DNA of 64,000 nucleotides from CBDCGJ01 sp965216645 (GTDB lineage: Bacteria; Pseudomonadota; Alphaproteobacteria; GCA-2731375). Positions 1 through 9,393 of the stretch are shown here, one piece after another (within the stretch, counting starts at the first letter, position 1; each line of letters starts with the position of its first letter). Below the pieces are notes generated by a model. That model saw nothing but the letters and a program-made list of their open reading frames with translations. It did no database searches and had not been told where the DNA came from. The translations under genes and the position numbers were made by a program. The stretch lies in the NCBI GenBank assembly GCA_965216645.1, contig CBDCGJ010000053.1, positions 62,001-126,000 of the forward strand, written 5' to 3'.

Positions 1-309
1 AGAGGTCATCGGTTCCTGGAAGATCATCGCGATCTTGTCGCCACGCAAATCGCGGATCTGCTGATCGTCCATCTCCAGCACGTCTTCGCCATCGAAAATG
101 ATTTCGCCGCCGACGATTTCGCCCGGCGGACTTGGGATCAGGCGCATGATCGACATTGCGGTGATGCTTTTGCCCGATCCGCTCTCGCCGACGATGGCAA
201 GCGTTTCGCCTTTCTCAAGATGAAAGCTAACGCCGTTGACGGCTTTCACCACCCCGTTCTCGGAAAAAAAATGGGTCTGTAGATTGTTAACTTCCAATAA
301 CGCCGACAT
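1..309 (-). CDS. Peptide/nickel-type ABC transporter ATP-binding protein (DppD-like), N-terminal part
   Basis: This is the first 103 codons of an ABC ATPase cut by the left window edge. The reading begins MSALLEVNNLQTHF at 309 and shows Walker A GESGSGKS near residue 40 and the Q-loop MIFQEPMTS at the edge, both typical of DppD/OppD. A GGAGG box lies about 8 nt before the ATG. It is the last visible gene of the importer operon that starts at 4549. By family it would hydrolyse ATP at the inner membrane to drive peptide or small-amide uptake through the two permeases. The signature motif, Walker B and C-terminal region are outside the window. Confidence 0.9.
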   Translation of the reverse strand, partial: MSALLEVNNLQTHFFSENGVVKAVNGVSFHLEKGETLAIVGESGSGKSITAMSIMRLIPSPPGEIVGGEIIFDGEDVLEMDDQQIRDLRGDKIAMIFQEPMTS

Positions 310-390
310 TCCAAAACCTCCAGTTGGTCGAGCCATTTTCCCGCATCACGCCAGCCGCCGTGGACATTCCCCGGCGACCCAGGACGGGCT

Positions 391-683
391 TCAATAGCCC
401 ATCTTCTTTTTCAGTTCCTTGTCGATCCACATCCGGGCGTAGATAGAACCCGGACGAATGGCGCCGACCGACTGTTCGCCATTTCTTTTAACTGAACGAC
501 AAATTGCCAGCGGATCGAACCCATCGCTCCTTCTTCAGCCAGCCACATCACATCTGTGCGGACGTTGAACTCGGTCCGCAGCGGTCCCATCGCAAATGAC
601 GGATTGGGCCCCGCTGTCATTGTCAGGCCGACGACCAATACCGAGGCACTAATGAGACTTAGCTCGAATATCGAATTCATCAT
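391..683 (-). pseudogene. Remnant of a second ABC substrate-binding protein gene
   Basis: A short, broken reading frame retains three collinear pieces of the neighbouring binding-protein gene. The first is a signal-peptide-like start at 683 (SLISASVLVVGLTMTAG against LLSAVAFAVGLTTTAA). The second is an internal block SIRWQFVVQLK (against EFIRWQFVDELK). The third, at 391-480, encodes the last ~23 residues (VGAIRPGSIYARMWIDK...) almost identically to 836-925. The last piece is in another frame from the first two and ends in TGA at 391-393. Hundreds of codons between the blocks are missing. The simplest reading is a tandem paralogue that has decayed by two internal deletions and a frameshift. 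Confidence 0.8.
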
Positions 684-795
684 GTCTCGTTCTCAAATAA
701 CTGGATGTCTGATATCCGCGGCTCGAATAAGACGTCGGTCGAGAAAGTGACGACCGTGGCCGAAAATCAATCGAATCAAAAAAGGTACATAATAG

Positions 796-827
796 CCGGG
801 CGCCGGGACAAATACCCCGGCGCCCGG
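796..827 (-). terminator. Strong hairpin after the binding-protein gene
   Basis: A perfect 12-bp inverted repeat (796-807 CCGGGCGCCGGG with 816-827) and an 8-nt loop lie 8 nt after the stop codon of the binding-protein gene on the minus strand. A run of six T on the minus strand follows about 12 nt later. It may terminate transcription or protect the 3' end of the upstream mRNA. Such hairpins are common after binding-protein genes that need higher expression than the downstream ATPase. Confidence 0.6.
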
Positions 828-835
828 GGGCCAAC

Positions 836-2544
836 CTAATAGCCCATTTTCTTCTTCAGATCCTTGTCGATCCACATGCGGGCGTAGATCGGACCCGGCC
901 GGATCGCGCCGACCGACTGCTCGCCATGATAGTTCTTCACCCACGGCCACCAGGCGCGGTAGACGAAGGGAGATGGCAGCCAAACATACGGCACTGTTTC
1001 CTCGACAACGTACCGCCCCATCTCCGAAATCATCTGGTTCTGCTTCGCTTCATCGACTTCCGCCGCCGCATCATCCCACATTTTGTTGTATTTGGGATCG
1101 TCTTGCATTGAAGCGTTCCAAGTCTGGCCGCCCTTCAAGTAGGCGCGAAGCGCGGTAAAGGGATTGTTCTCGGACACTTGGAACAAATAACCGGCGGTCT
1201 GCGTGTCTTTGCGCATTTGCGAACGATAGGCCGCATATTCCAACGGCTTCGGAATCAGCGTGATGCCGACCATTTGGTAATAGGCCTGCAGCATCGGTAC
1301 CAAGTCCGTGTGATAAGGATTGGAGGTCGTATACTGCATTTCGAACTTGAAGCCCTTCGGATAGCCGGCTTCTTTCAAAAGTTTCTTTGCTTTTTCCGGG
1401 TATATGTGAACAACTCCTGGCCAGCCGGGCTTAATTTTTCGAGCGGCGTGTAGACGCTGGTCCATCCCTTCGACAGCGGGAAGTTGAAAATCTCACCAGT
1501 ACCGTTGAGCAACGCCGCTTTGATTTCCTCCTGATTGATCGCCAAATTCATGGCCCGCCGGACCCGCACATCGTTAAACGGCTTCCTGTCGTTACGCAGC
1601 GCCAACAATTGGAACTGGGGCTGCATGTCGCCTTTGATGATCAAGTCCGGGGCGGATTTCTTCAGTTCGTCGACAAATTGCCACCGGATGAATTCCATGA
1701 CGTCGGCTTTGCCGGTGCGAATTGCGGCAATCGACGTTGCCTCGTCCTTGATGAACATATATTCGACGCCCTGGTTCAGCGGCAACTGATATTCCTTGCC
1801 ATTGATGGTCTGTTTTTCCCAATAATTGTCGTTGCGCTTATAGGTGACCTTGCTGCTCTTCTTCACGTCGGTGACCATATAGGGCCCAGCACCGACGGCA
1901 TTTCTCCAATCGGCCCGTTTTTCGGCCGGAAGCGCATGCCACTCGGGTGGCATCAACGGCGAAAAGTAACCCCAACCGAAGCGATAGGGCCAATTGCCGA
2001 AATAGGAGTTTAGGTAGGCAACCGCTTTGTATTTTCCTTCTTCTTTCCATTCCTTGACGAAGTCCCAGTAAGTCGGGATGTAGCGTTCCTGCTTCTTCAT
2101 CAAATTGAAATGATGGACAATATCCTTGGCGACGACTTCACGCGATTCCATGATGCCGGGTTTGCCCATATACATCACGCCTTCGCGAATCTTGAATTCG
2201 ATGCGTAAGGGGTCTTTCTTGACCTCCCAGCTCTCCGCGATTTCGCCTTTAGTATGTTCGGGTGGTATCCAGCCCGGTGCGATAAATTTGTTGCCGTCTT
2301 CACCACTGATCAGGCCTTTATCGAGATCTCCGGCCATCAGCTGCGTGGTATGCAAACCGTCGAAACTGGTCTTCCACGCCCACTGGCGAAAATCCCAGGT
2401 CAACGGATTTAGCGCGCGATAGCGTGTGATGATCTTGATCGTACTGTCCGTTTGCGGTTCCTCGGCGATCGCGGCCGTGGTCGTCAGACCCACAGCGAAC
2501 GCCACCGCACTGAGCAAGCCCGCTCTAAACCATTTGAATTTCAT
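836..2544 (-). pseudogene. ABC transporter substrate-binding protein, family 5 (DppA/OppA-like), frameshifted
   Basis: This is a periplasmic solute-binding protein of the extracellular family 5 type, about 570 codons. The start at 2544 (MKFKWFRAGLLSAVAF...) is chosen for the AGGGAGA box upstream and the Sec signal peptide that follows. The mature part carries the family's usual segments, including GKADVMEFIRWQF and NDRKPFNDVRVRRAMNLAIN. The frame breaks near 1403: one frame reads QELFTYTRKKQ and stops, while the other continues PEKAKKLLKEAGYPKGF to the end. Restoring one base, for example a fourth C giving FTYTPEKAKK, rejoins them. It sits 16 nt after the DppC-like permease. The gene may be recently inactivated, or the break may be a consensus error. 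Confidence 0.82.
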
Positions 2545-2560
2545 CCAATTGTCTCCCTTG

Positions 2561-3562
2561 TTAAGCCGCCGCGACAAATCGCCGAGGCAAAAAATTATCG
2601 ATTGCTGTGAATACTATTTCTTCTTGTTCTTTTTTACTGACGCCGCCCGATTTGTAAGAAGCACCGGCGCCGCCACGCATGCGCGGATCCAAAAGATCGC
2701 GCAATGCATCGCCAAAGACGTTGATGCCGTAGACGACGACGGTGATCGCGATGCCTGGGATAATGGCCAGCCAGGGCGCCTGGAACATATAGCTGCGACC
2801 GTCGATGCTCAGCATGCCGCCCCAACTCGGTGCCGGCGGCGGAATGCCGAGGCCAAGAAAGCTGAGACCGGATTCGGCCAGAATAACGGCGGCCAATCGG
2901 GTCGTGAACAGCACGATGATTGGCGCCATCACATTGGGCAGAATATGCATTAACAGTACCCGCCAGACCGGCGTCCCGATCGACTGGGTTGCCTGAACGT
3001 AGACATTCTCCTTCACGCTTATGACCGAACCGCGGATGATCCGCGACCCCGCAATGCCGTAAAGTAAACCGAGCACCAGAATCACCTGCCATATACCCGG
3101 GCCCAACACGGACACCGCGACGATCAGAATGATTAGGTCGGGAAAACTCATCCAGGCGTCGACGAAACGTTGCACCCACATGTCAAAGCGGCCGCCGAAA
3201 AAACCTGTCGTCAGGCCGATGCCCACTGACACGATGATCGACAAGGTGGTCGCCGAGAACGCCACGATCACCGACAATTGCGCGCCATAAATGATTCGAC
3301 TGAACAGGTCGCGACCCAGTTGGTCCGTACCAAAGAAGTATTGCGCGCCGGGCGGCTTGAAGCGATCGATCGGATGTATCTCGTTCGGTCCGTCCGGCGC
3401 GATGATCGGCGCGAAGATGGCGGTGATCAGCAGCAGCAGAAAAATCGCACCGCCAAACGCACCGAGCTTTTTATTTCGAATGAGCCGAAAGAAAAGGTCG
3501 GCAAAAAAGCCACGGGATTTTTTCGCGGACACTTCGCCCGCATCTAACGTCGCGTCAACCAT
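2561..3562 (-). CDS. Peptide-type ABC transporter permease (DppC-like)
   Basis: An inner-membrane permease of 333 residues. It has an N-terminal cytoplasmic tail, a first membrane span at about 31-53 and then the binding-protein-dependent transport domain. Family features are the GTDQLGRDLFSRIIYG segment near residue 80, the EAA-type loop (GTPVWRVLLMHILPN, about 195-210) and ESGLSFLGLGIPPPAPSWG. It overlaps the upstream permease by 8 nt (ATGGTTGA), which suggests translational coupling. The tail after the last span is somewhat longer than usual. The substrate cannot be read from the permease. Confidence 0.93.
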   Translation of the reverse strand: MVDATLDAGEVSAKKSRGFFADLFFRLIRNKKLGAFGGAIFLLLLITAIFAPIIAPDGPNEIHPIDRFKPPGAQYFFGTDQLGRDLFSRIIYGAQLSVIVAFSATTLSIIVSVGIGLTTGFFGGRFDMWVQRFVDAWMSFPDLIILIVAVSVLGPGIWQVILVLGLLYGIAGSRIIRGSVISVKENVYVQATQSIGTPVWRVLLMHILPNVMAPIIVLFTTRLAAVILAESGLSFLGLGIPPPAPSWGGMLSIDGRSYMFQAPWLAIIPGIAITVVVYGINVFGDALRDLLDPRMRGGAGASYKSGGVSKKEQEEIVFTAIDNFLPRRFVAAA

Positions 3563-4549
3563 AATGGACCTTCGGATCTAGATAGCCGTAGCAAAGGTCG
3601 ACCAGAAGGTTGACCAAAATAACCAGGAAACCAACGATCAGGAAAACTCCCGTAATGATCGGGTAGTCCCGCGACGAAACGGCGTCGAGCAACAATTGCC
3701 CCATGCCCGGCAAGGTGAAAATTTGTTCGATGATAACGGTGCCCCCGAACAGGATCGGCACCAGAAGCCCGATCAATGTGACCACCGGGATCAGCGCGTT
3801 CTTGAGGGCGTGCCGCAGGACCACGACCTTTTCGGTCAGCCCCTTGGCCCAAGCGGTGCGCACATAATCCTGCCGCAACACCTCCAGCATCATGGTTCGG
3901 GTCATCCGCATCGTCACGGCCGACAAGCCAAAGCCCAAAATCAATGAAGGAATCGAGAAGATATAGAGATTTTCCAACGGGTTGTCGAAGAACGACACCA
4001 CTTCCGTGGGCGGCGACCAGCCCCACCAAATCGCCGGCATAATCACGACCATCGTGCCGAGCCAGAAGTTCGGTATGGCCAGTCCCAATATCGACACCGT
4101 TCGGAATAGGTAATCTAGCGGCGTTTCCTGCCGTACTGCCGAATAAATGCCGATGGGAATTGCGATTAAGAGCGCAACAGCCAACGACAATATGCCCAAC
4201 TCAAGGGTATAGGGTAATCGCTCCGCGATATCATCAAGGACTGGGGTGTTCTGATGTATGGAATTGCCGAAATCGCCCCGAAAACGATATTGCCGATCCA
4301 TTTGAAGTACTGAATGTAAATTGGCTGATCGAGGCCCAGTGTTTTCTCAAGCCCTGCTCGAGACTCTTTGGCGCCAGCGCCGAAGTCGCTTTCCGATAGA
4401 ATGATGTCGATGACATCGCCCGGAACCATCCTGACGACGCTGAACACGATGATGCTCGCAAATAGGATGGTCGGTATGAGTGCGATTAATCGCCTTAAAA
4501 AGTATGTAAACACGGAGCCCCACCCGTAATTGGTTGCTTGGGCCAACAC
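3555..4549 (-). pseudogene. Peptide-type ABC transporter permease (DppB-like), frameshifted
   Basis: The first gene of the importer operon. The N-terminal frame reads FTYFLRRLIALIPTILFAS, a typical DppB first span, as far as FKWIGNIVF. The second frame picks up at RGDFGNSIHQNTPVLDDIAE and runs through the remaining spans to the C-terminus, including the EAA-type loop around LRHALKNALIPVVT and PGMGQLLLDAV. The break is near 4285 in a TTTT/GGGG context, and one extra base (GTTTTTCGG) would restore VFRGDFG. The start is uncertain: GTG at 4549 or GTG at 4513, the latter directly before FTYFLRR. It is intact apart from this one indel, so a sequencing error is a serious alternative. Confidence 0.82.
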
Positions 4550-4618
4550 GATCTACGCTACAAATAATGCTATTACTGCTTGTGCTGCCCCACTGGAAAT
4601 TTTTTTTCTTTTCAATTC

Positions 4619-4632
4619 CTGACAAATGTCAG
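4619..4632. promoter_or_regulatory. Palindrome in the divergent promoter region
   Basis: CTGACAAATGTCAG is a 6-bp perfect inverted repeat (CTGACA/TGTCAG) with a 2-nt spacer. It lies in the 205-bp gap between the divergent importer operon and the catabolic operon. The position suits an operator controlling both. No regulator gene adjoins it in the window, so the binding protein is unknown. Confidence 0.4.
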
Positions 4633-4754
4633 TTTCTTAACCATGCCGAGATTCCGACATAAAAGTCAAGCGGTCCGACGAAATGCTTGCATCGCGTACT
4701 TCCGCACATTCTACTGGTCTGGCGGATTTAGGTTGAAAAACGGGGGCATCCGAC

Positions 4755-5645
4755 ATGCAAGTCGTTTCTCTCGCCAGGCAATTGGCGGGGCCGGAAATCG
4801 TTGTCGCGCCTGGGGTTTTCGACGGTTTCGGCGCGGCTATGGCCGCCGCCGCCGGGTTTAATGCCGTCTATCTCAGTGGCGCCAGTTTGGCCTATAGCCG
4901 ATTTGGCCGGCCCGACATCGGTCTCGTGAGCATGAGTGAAGTCGCGGAGACCCTGTCCAACATTCGCGAGCGAGTCGAAACGCCGATCATCGTCGATGCG
5001 GATACCGGCTTCGGCAATGCCTTGAATGTGCAACGCACGGTCAAATTGTTCGAGCGATGCGGTGCCGCCTGCATCCAGTTGGAAGATCAGACGCTGCCGA
5101 AACGCTGCGGCCATCTCGCGGGCAAATCTCTGGTCTCCGTCGGCGAGGCGGTCGGTAAGATTCATGCTGCCCTGGATAGCCGGGTAAGCGATGACACCCT
5201 GATCATGGCCCGGACCGACGCAATCGCGGTCGAGGGTTTCGACGCCGCGCTGGAACGGGCGGAGCGCTATTTGGCGGCGGGTGCCGATCTATTGTTCATC
5301 GAAGCGCCGCAAAGCCTGGCCGAGATGCGGGCGTTGACGGATCGGTTTGCCGGCCGGGTGCCGTTGCTGGCCAATATGGTCGAGGGCGGGGCGACGCCGA
5401 CGTTAAGCGCGCCGGAGCTGCAGGATCTCGGTTACGCCTTGGCGATCTTTCCAGGCGGTCTGATGCGGGCGCGGGCGTATCTTGAGCGCGAGTTTTTCGC
5501 CAGTTTGAAGCAATCCGGTTCCACCGCCGCCTTTCGCGACCGCAGTCTCGGATTTCAGGAATTCAACGATCTGCTTGGCACACAGGCCATGTTGGACGCC
5601 GGCGGCCGTTATGACGGTGCCAATTTCGAGCCTGGCGATGATTGA
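4755..5645 (+). CDS. Isocitrate lyase / PEP mutase family protein (PrpB-like lyase)
   Basis: A 296-residue TIM-barrel enzyme of the ICL/PEPM family. Visible family features are PGVFDGFGAAMAAAAGFNAVYLSG near the N-terminus, the metal-binding stretch IIVDADTGFG (about 75-85) and the catalytic-loop motif KRCGH (about 116-120), whose Cys is the general acid in lyases of the family. Members cleave C-C bonds in 2-methylisocitrate, 2,3-dimethylmalate or oxaloacetate, or act on phosphonates. The KRCGH Cys favours a lyase. It is the first gene of the catabolic operon and its stop overlaps the next start by 8 nt. The exact substrate is not determined by the sequence. Confidence 0.9.
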   Translation: MQVVSLARQLAGPEIVVAPGVFDGFGAAMAAAAGFNAVYLSGASLAYSRFGRPDIGLVSMSEVAETLSNIRERVETPIIVDADTGFGNALNVQRTVKLFERCGAACIQLEDQTLPKRCGHLAGKSLVSVGEAVGKIHAALDSRVSDDTLIMARTDAIAVEGFDAALERAERYLAAGADLLFIEAPQSLAEMRALTDRFAGRVPLLANMVEGGATPTLSAPELQDLGYALAIFPGGLMRARAYLEREFFASLKQSGSTAAFRDRSLGFQEFNDLLGTQAMLDAGGRYDGANFEPGDD

Positions 5646-7359
5646 TCCCGTTACCCTCGCGGTATTGAAAGGCCGCTTGGAACAGATCGCCGATGAAATG
5701 GATGCAACCCTGTTCCGCAGCGCCTTCAACCCGATCATCGCGGAGGCACACGACGCTTCCCATGGCCTTTATGACGCAAGCTCCGGCGAAACCTTGATCC
5801 AGGGCAAATCGGGATTGCCGATCTTCGTCGGCGCCATGTCCTTCGCCGTCAAGGCCGTCATCGACAAGGCGGCGCGCGACGGCGATTTGGCTGACGGCGA
5901 CGTCTATATCTTCAACGACCCTTATGAAGGCGGCACTCATCTATCGGATTTCAAGCTTGTGCGCCCCTTCTACCGGGAAGGCGAAATCTACTGCTATCTC
6001 GCTTCCGTCGGTCATTGGCACGATGTCGGCGGCAATGTTCCCGGCAACTACAATCCGGTGGCGACGGAAAGCTTTCAGGAGGGCATGTATATCCCGCCCG
6101 TGAAGCTCTTCGTTCGCGGCGAGCTGCAACGGGATATCGTCGATATCATGAGCGCCAATTCCCGCCAACCCGGTAGTCTTTACGGCGACCTCAACGGTCA
6201 AATCAACGCTTTGGAGCTTGGTCGGCGCAGGTTGACCGCGCTGTTGGACGATTACGGCGACGACACGGTTCGCCAAGCCCTCGGCGAATTGAAAGCCCGC
6301 GCGGTCAAGCTGATGCGGGCCAATATCGCGGAGCTGCCGGACGGCCAATATTCCGCCGACGATTGGCTGGACAATGACGGGATCACCGACCGGCCGCTGA
6401 AGATCGCCCTCGATCTAACCATCGACGGCGACCGGATGACGCTCGACTTCTCCCGCAGCGCGACGGCGTGCGACGGTCCGGTCAACATTTCCCGATCCAC
6501 GGCCGTCGCCGCCGTTTATGTCGCCAGCAAGCACGTGTTTCAAGACGTGCCCGCCAATGCCGGCGTGTTGGAGCCTTTGAAGATCGTGATTCCCGACAAT
6601 TCGCTGCTCGCCGTCGGCCCGCCGAGACCGGTCGGCGGCTATACCGAAACCATCCTGCGGATCATCGACGTCTTTTTCTGCGCCATCGCGCAAGCCGCAC
6701 CGGAACGGGCAAATGCCGCGGCTTACGGGACCATCAACGCCCTGTCCCTCGCCGGCTATCGGCGCGATGGCCGGCGCTGGGTGATGTTCAGCTTCTTCGG
6801 CGGCGGCCATGGCGGTCATCCGGAGGGCGACGGCCTGAACCATGGCAACGCGCCGATTTCCACCGCCACGATCCCGCCGGTCGAAATTCTGGAGGCGGCC
6901 TATCCCATGTTTTTCCGGCAATGGGCGCTGCGGCCGGACAGCGGTGGGCCGGGCAAGCATCGGGGCGGTTTAGGCGCGCTTTACGAAATCGAATTGTTGG
7001 AGGAACAGGCCGACGTCTTTCTGTTTGGCGAGCGCGGCCGCTTTGCCCCGCCCGGCATTGTCGGCGGCGAACCCGGCGCCTTGAACCGCTTCAGCTACCA
7101 ACAGACGGATGGCGAACGGCAGCCGCCTCTGGTGTCGAAAATGGACGGGATCAAAATCGTCCGCGGCCAATGTTTGCGGCTGGAGACCCCCGGCGGCGGC
7201 GGTTACGGCTCTGCGGTCGAGCGCGAGCCGGACGCGGTGGCTCGTGACGTGCGTCTCGGCTTTGTCACCCCGGCCGCCGCGGCCCGCGACTACAAAGTCG
7301 CCGTCGATGCACAGGGTCAGATCGACGTCGAGGCGACGCGGGAGATGAGAAACCGATGA
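5638..7359 (+). CDS. hyuB: Hydantoinase B / oxoprolinase family protein
   Basis: A 573-residue HyuB-family subunit. The start at 5638 (MIDPVTLAVLKGR) matches the usual HyuB N-terminus and overlaps the preceding stop by 8 nt; upstream in-frame ATGs would lie inside the previous gene. Typical segments are FNPIIAEAHDASHGLYD, FNDPYEGGTHLSDFKLVRP, the GGGHGG stretch near residue 390, RPDSGGPGKHRGG and the C-terminal ETPGGGGYG. With HyuA it forms an ATP-dependent amide or cyclic-imide hydrolase (N-methylhydantoinase, 5-oxoprolinase) or, in related pairs, a carboxylase. It overlaps hyuA by 4 nt (ATGA), consistent with stoichiometric synthesis. Confidence 0.93.
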   Translation: MIDPVTLAVLKGRLEQIADEMDATLFRSAFNPIIAEAHDASHGLYDASSGETLIQGKSGLPIFVGAMSFAVKAVIDKAARDGDLADGDVYIFNDPYEGGTHLSDFKLVRPFYREGEIYCYLASVGHWHDVGGNVPGNYNPVATESFQEGMYIPPVKLFVRGELQRDIVDIMSANSRQPGSLYGDLNGQINALELGRRRLTALLDDYGDDTVRQALGELKARAVKLMRANIAELPDGQYSADDWLDNDGITDRPLKIALDLTIDGDRMTLDFSRSATACDGPVNISRSTAVAAVYVASKHVFQDVPANAGVLEPLKIVIPDNSLLAVGPPRPVGGYTETILRIIDVFFCAIAQAAPERANAAAYGTINALSLAGYRRDGRRWVMFSFFGGGHGGHPEGDGLNHGNAPISTATIPPVEILEAAYPMFFRQWALRPDSGGPGKHRGGLGALYEIELLEEQADVFLFGERGRFAPPGIVGGEPGALNRFSYQQTDGERQPPLVSKMDGIKIVRGQCLRLETPGGGGYGSAVEREPDAVARDVRLGFVTPAAAARDYKVAVDAQGQIDVEATREMRNR

Positions 7360-9392
7360 GCGGTCTGGTCATCGGCGTCGATGTGGGCGGCACGTTCACC
7401 GACGTCTTTTTCCTCGACGAAGCCGACGGGCAATGCCGCACCGCCAAAGTACCGTCGACCAAACCGGACCAGTCGCAAGGCTTTCTGGCCGGGATCCGGG
7501 CCGGCGCCAAGGACTTTGCCGGTATAACCTCCATCGTCCACGGTACCACCGTCGGCACCAACGCCTTGCTGGAACGCAAGGGCGCCAAAACCGGGATCAT
7601 CACCACCCGCGGCTTTCGCGACGCGTTGGAGATGCGCCGGCGCGACCGGCCCGGGACCTGGGGCCTTTGGGGTCAATTCGAACCGGTGGTGCCGCGCGAC
7701 CGGCGTCTGGAGGTGGATGAGCGTGTCCTCGCCGACGGCACCGTTCACCAGGCGGTCGATCCCGACGACGTCCGCGCCACCGCCGAACGTCTGTTGTTGC
7801 TGGGCGCCGAAGCGCTTTGCATCGTCTTTATCAATGCCTACGCCAATCCGGAGAACGAACGCATCGCCCTTGAAGCCGCGAAGACGGTCTGGCCGAACGA
7901 ACATGTCAACGCGTCCTCCCAAATCCTGCCGGAAATCCGCGAATTCGAGCGCACATCGACAACCGTGCTGAACGGATACCTGCAACCGGTGGTGGGCGCC
8001 TATCTGGCGAATTTGCAGGACAAACTCGACAATGACGGCTTTACCGGTCAGTTTCTCATCGTGCAATCGAATGGTGGTGTGATGACCGTGCCGACCAGTC
8101 GCCGTTTGCCGATCCGCACCGCTCTGTCGGGACCGGCCGCCGGCGTCATCGCCAGCGCCCATATTGCCGCCGCCGCGGGCTTCGACAATGTGATCAGCTG
8201 CGACATGGGTGGCACTAGTTTCGATGTCTCCCTGGTCGCCGGCGGCGAAAGCGCCCTGGCGGCGCAAACCGCAATCGATTTCGGCCTTGTGGTCCGCACG
8301 CCGATGATCGAAATCACCACCATCGGCGCGGGCGGCGGCTCGATCGCCTGGGTCGACCGCGGCGGGTTATTGCAGATCGGACCGGAAAGCGCCGGCGCCG
8401 ATCCCGGCCCGGTCTGCTACGGCCTCGGCAATTTACGGCCGACCGTGACCGACGCCAATTTGCTGCTCGGTCGGATCAACGCCGATAAACCGATCGGCGG
8501 CAAACTCGATGCCCTCGACGTCGACGCCGCCCGGCAATCCATCGTCGACCACATCGCCGAGCCTCTGGGTCTCGACGCTATGGCCGCGGCGGAAGCCATC
8601 ATCAAGGTCGCCAACGCCAAAATGGCCGGCGCCATTCGGCTGGTCTCCATCGAACGCGGGCACAATCCGCGCGATTTCGCCGCCATGCCCTTCGGCGGCG
8701 GCGGTGCCCTGCATGCCGGCGCGATGATCGAGGATGTCGGCTTGAAGAGCGCGCTCGTGCCCCGCTTCCCCGGCGTCACCAGCGCCCTCGGCTGCACCAT
8801 CGCCGACATGCGGCACGACTTCGTGCAGACCCTCAATGCGGATCTCGACACCTTGGACGTCGAGGCCCTGGGTCGGCGCATCGCCGACTTATCGAAAGAC
8901 GGCGTGGCGTTGTTGAGCGATGCCGAGGTCGCGTTCGAGCGGACCGACACCGTCATCGAACTGGACATGTCCTATGTCGGTCAGACCCATACGGTCGATG
9001 TGCCGATCCCACCGCGACCGAGCCGCGCCGACATTCTGTCGGCGTTCGAAGACCGCTATCGGCAGGCCTATGGTCGACCGCTCGAAGGATTGGGCATTCG
9101 CATTTTAAATCTGCGGATAGCGGTCATTGGTGTGCGCGCCAAGTTCGATCTGACCGCGCTCGCGCCGGCCGACGGATTGACAGTTGAGGACGCCGCGCGC
9201 GGTGCCCGCCAAGTCTGGTTCGATAACGGTTGGCGGGACACGGCGATCTACGACCGCTTAAGCCTACCCGTCGACGCCCAAATCCTTGGACCCGCCATCC
9301 TGGAGCAACCGGATACCACGATATTGATCGATCCCGGCATGACCGGCACCGTCGACCGGTTCGGGAATATCATTATCGAGCGGGAGGTTTAG
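7356..9392 (+). CDS. hyuA: Hydantoinase A / oxoprolinase family protein
   Basis: A 678-residue ATP-binding partner of HyuB. It opens with VIGVDVGGTFTDVFFLD, the phosphate-binding loop of the actin-like ATPase fold. It continues with VHGTTVGTNALLERKGAKTG, the domain start LSGPAAGVIASAH near 250, and SCDMGGTSFDVSLV and TIGAGGGSIAWVD around 285-335. Order and length match HyuA. It starts inside the hyuB stop (ATGA) and ends 1 nt before the next start. The pair probably opens a cyclic amide or imide, or hydrolyses an amide, at the cost of ATP. Substrate assignment rests on context only. Confidence 0.93.
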   Translation: MSGLVIGVDVGGTFTDVFFLDEADGQCRTAKVPSTKPDQSQGFLAGIRAGAKDFAGITSIVHGTTVGTNALLERKGAKTGIITTRGFRDALEMRRRDRPGTWGLWGQFEPVVPRDRRLEVDERVLADGTVHQAVDPDDVRATAERLLLLGAEALCIVFINAYANPENERIALEAAKTVWPNEHVNASSQILPEIREFERTSTTVLNGYLQPVVGAYLANLQDKLDNDGFTGQFLIVQSNGGVMTVPTSRRLPIRTALSGPAAGVIASAHIAAAAGFDNVISCDMGGTSFDVSLVAGGESALAAQTAIDFGLVVRTPMIEITTIGAGGGSIAWVDRGGLLQIGPESAGADPGPVCYGLGNLRPTVTDANLLLGRINADKPIGGKLDALDVDAARQSIVDHIAEPLGLDAMAAAEAIIKVANAKMAGAIRLVSIERGHNPRDFAAMPFGGGGALHAGAMIEDVGLKSALVPRFPGVTSALGCTIADMRHDFVQTLNADLDTLDVEALGRRIADLSKDGVALLSDAEVAFERTDTVIELDMSYVGQTHTVDVPIPPRPSRADILSAFEDRYRQAYGRPLEGLGIRILNLRIAVIGVRAKFDLTALAPADGLTVEDAARGARQVWFDNGWRDTAIYDRLSLPVDAQILGPAILEQPDTTILIDPGMTGTVDRFGNIIIEREV

Positions 9393-9393
9393 A

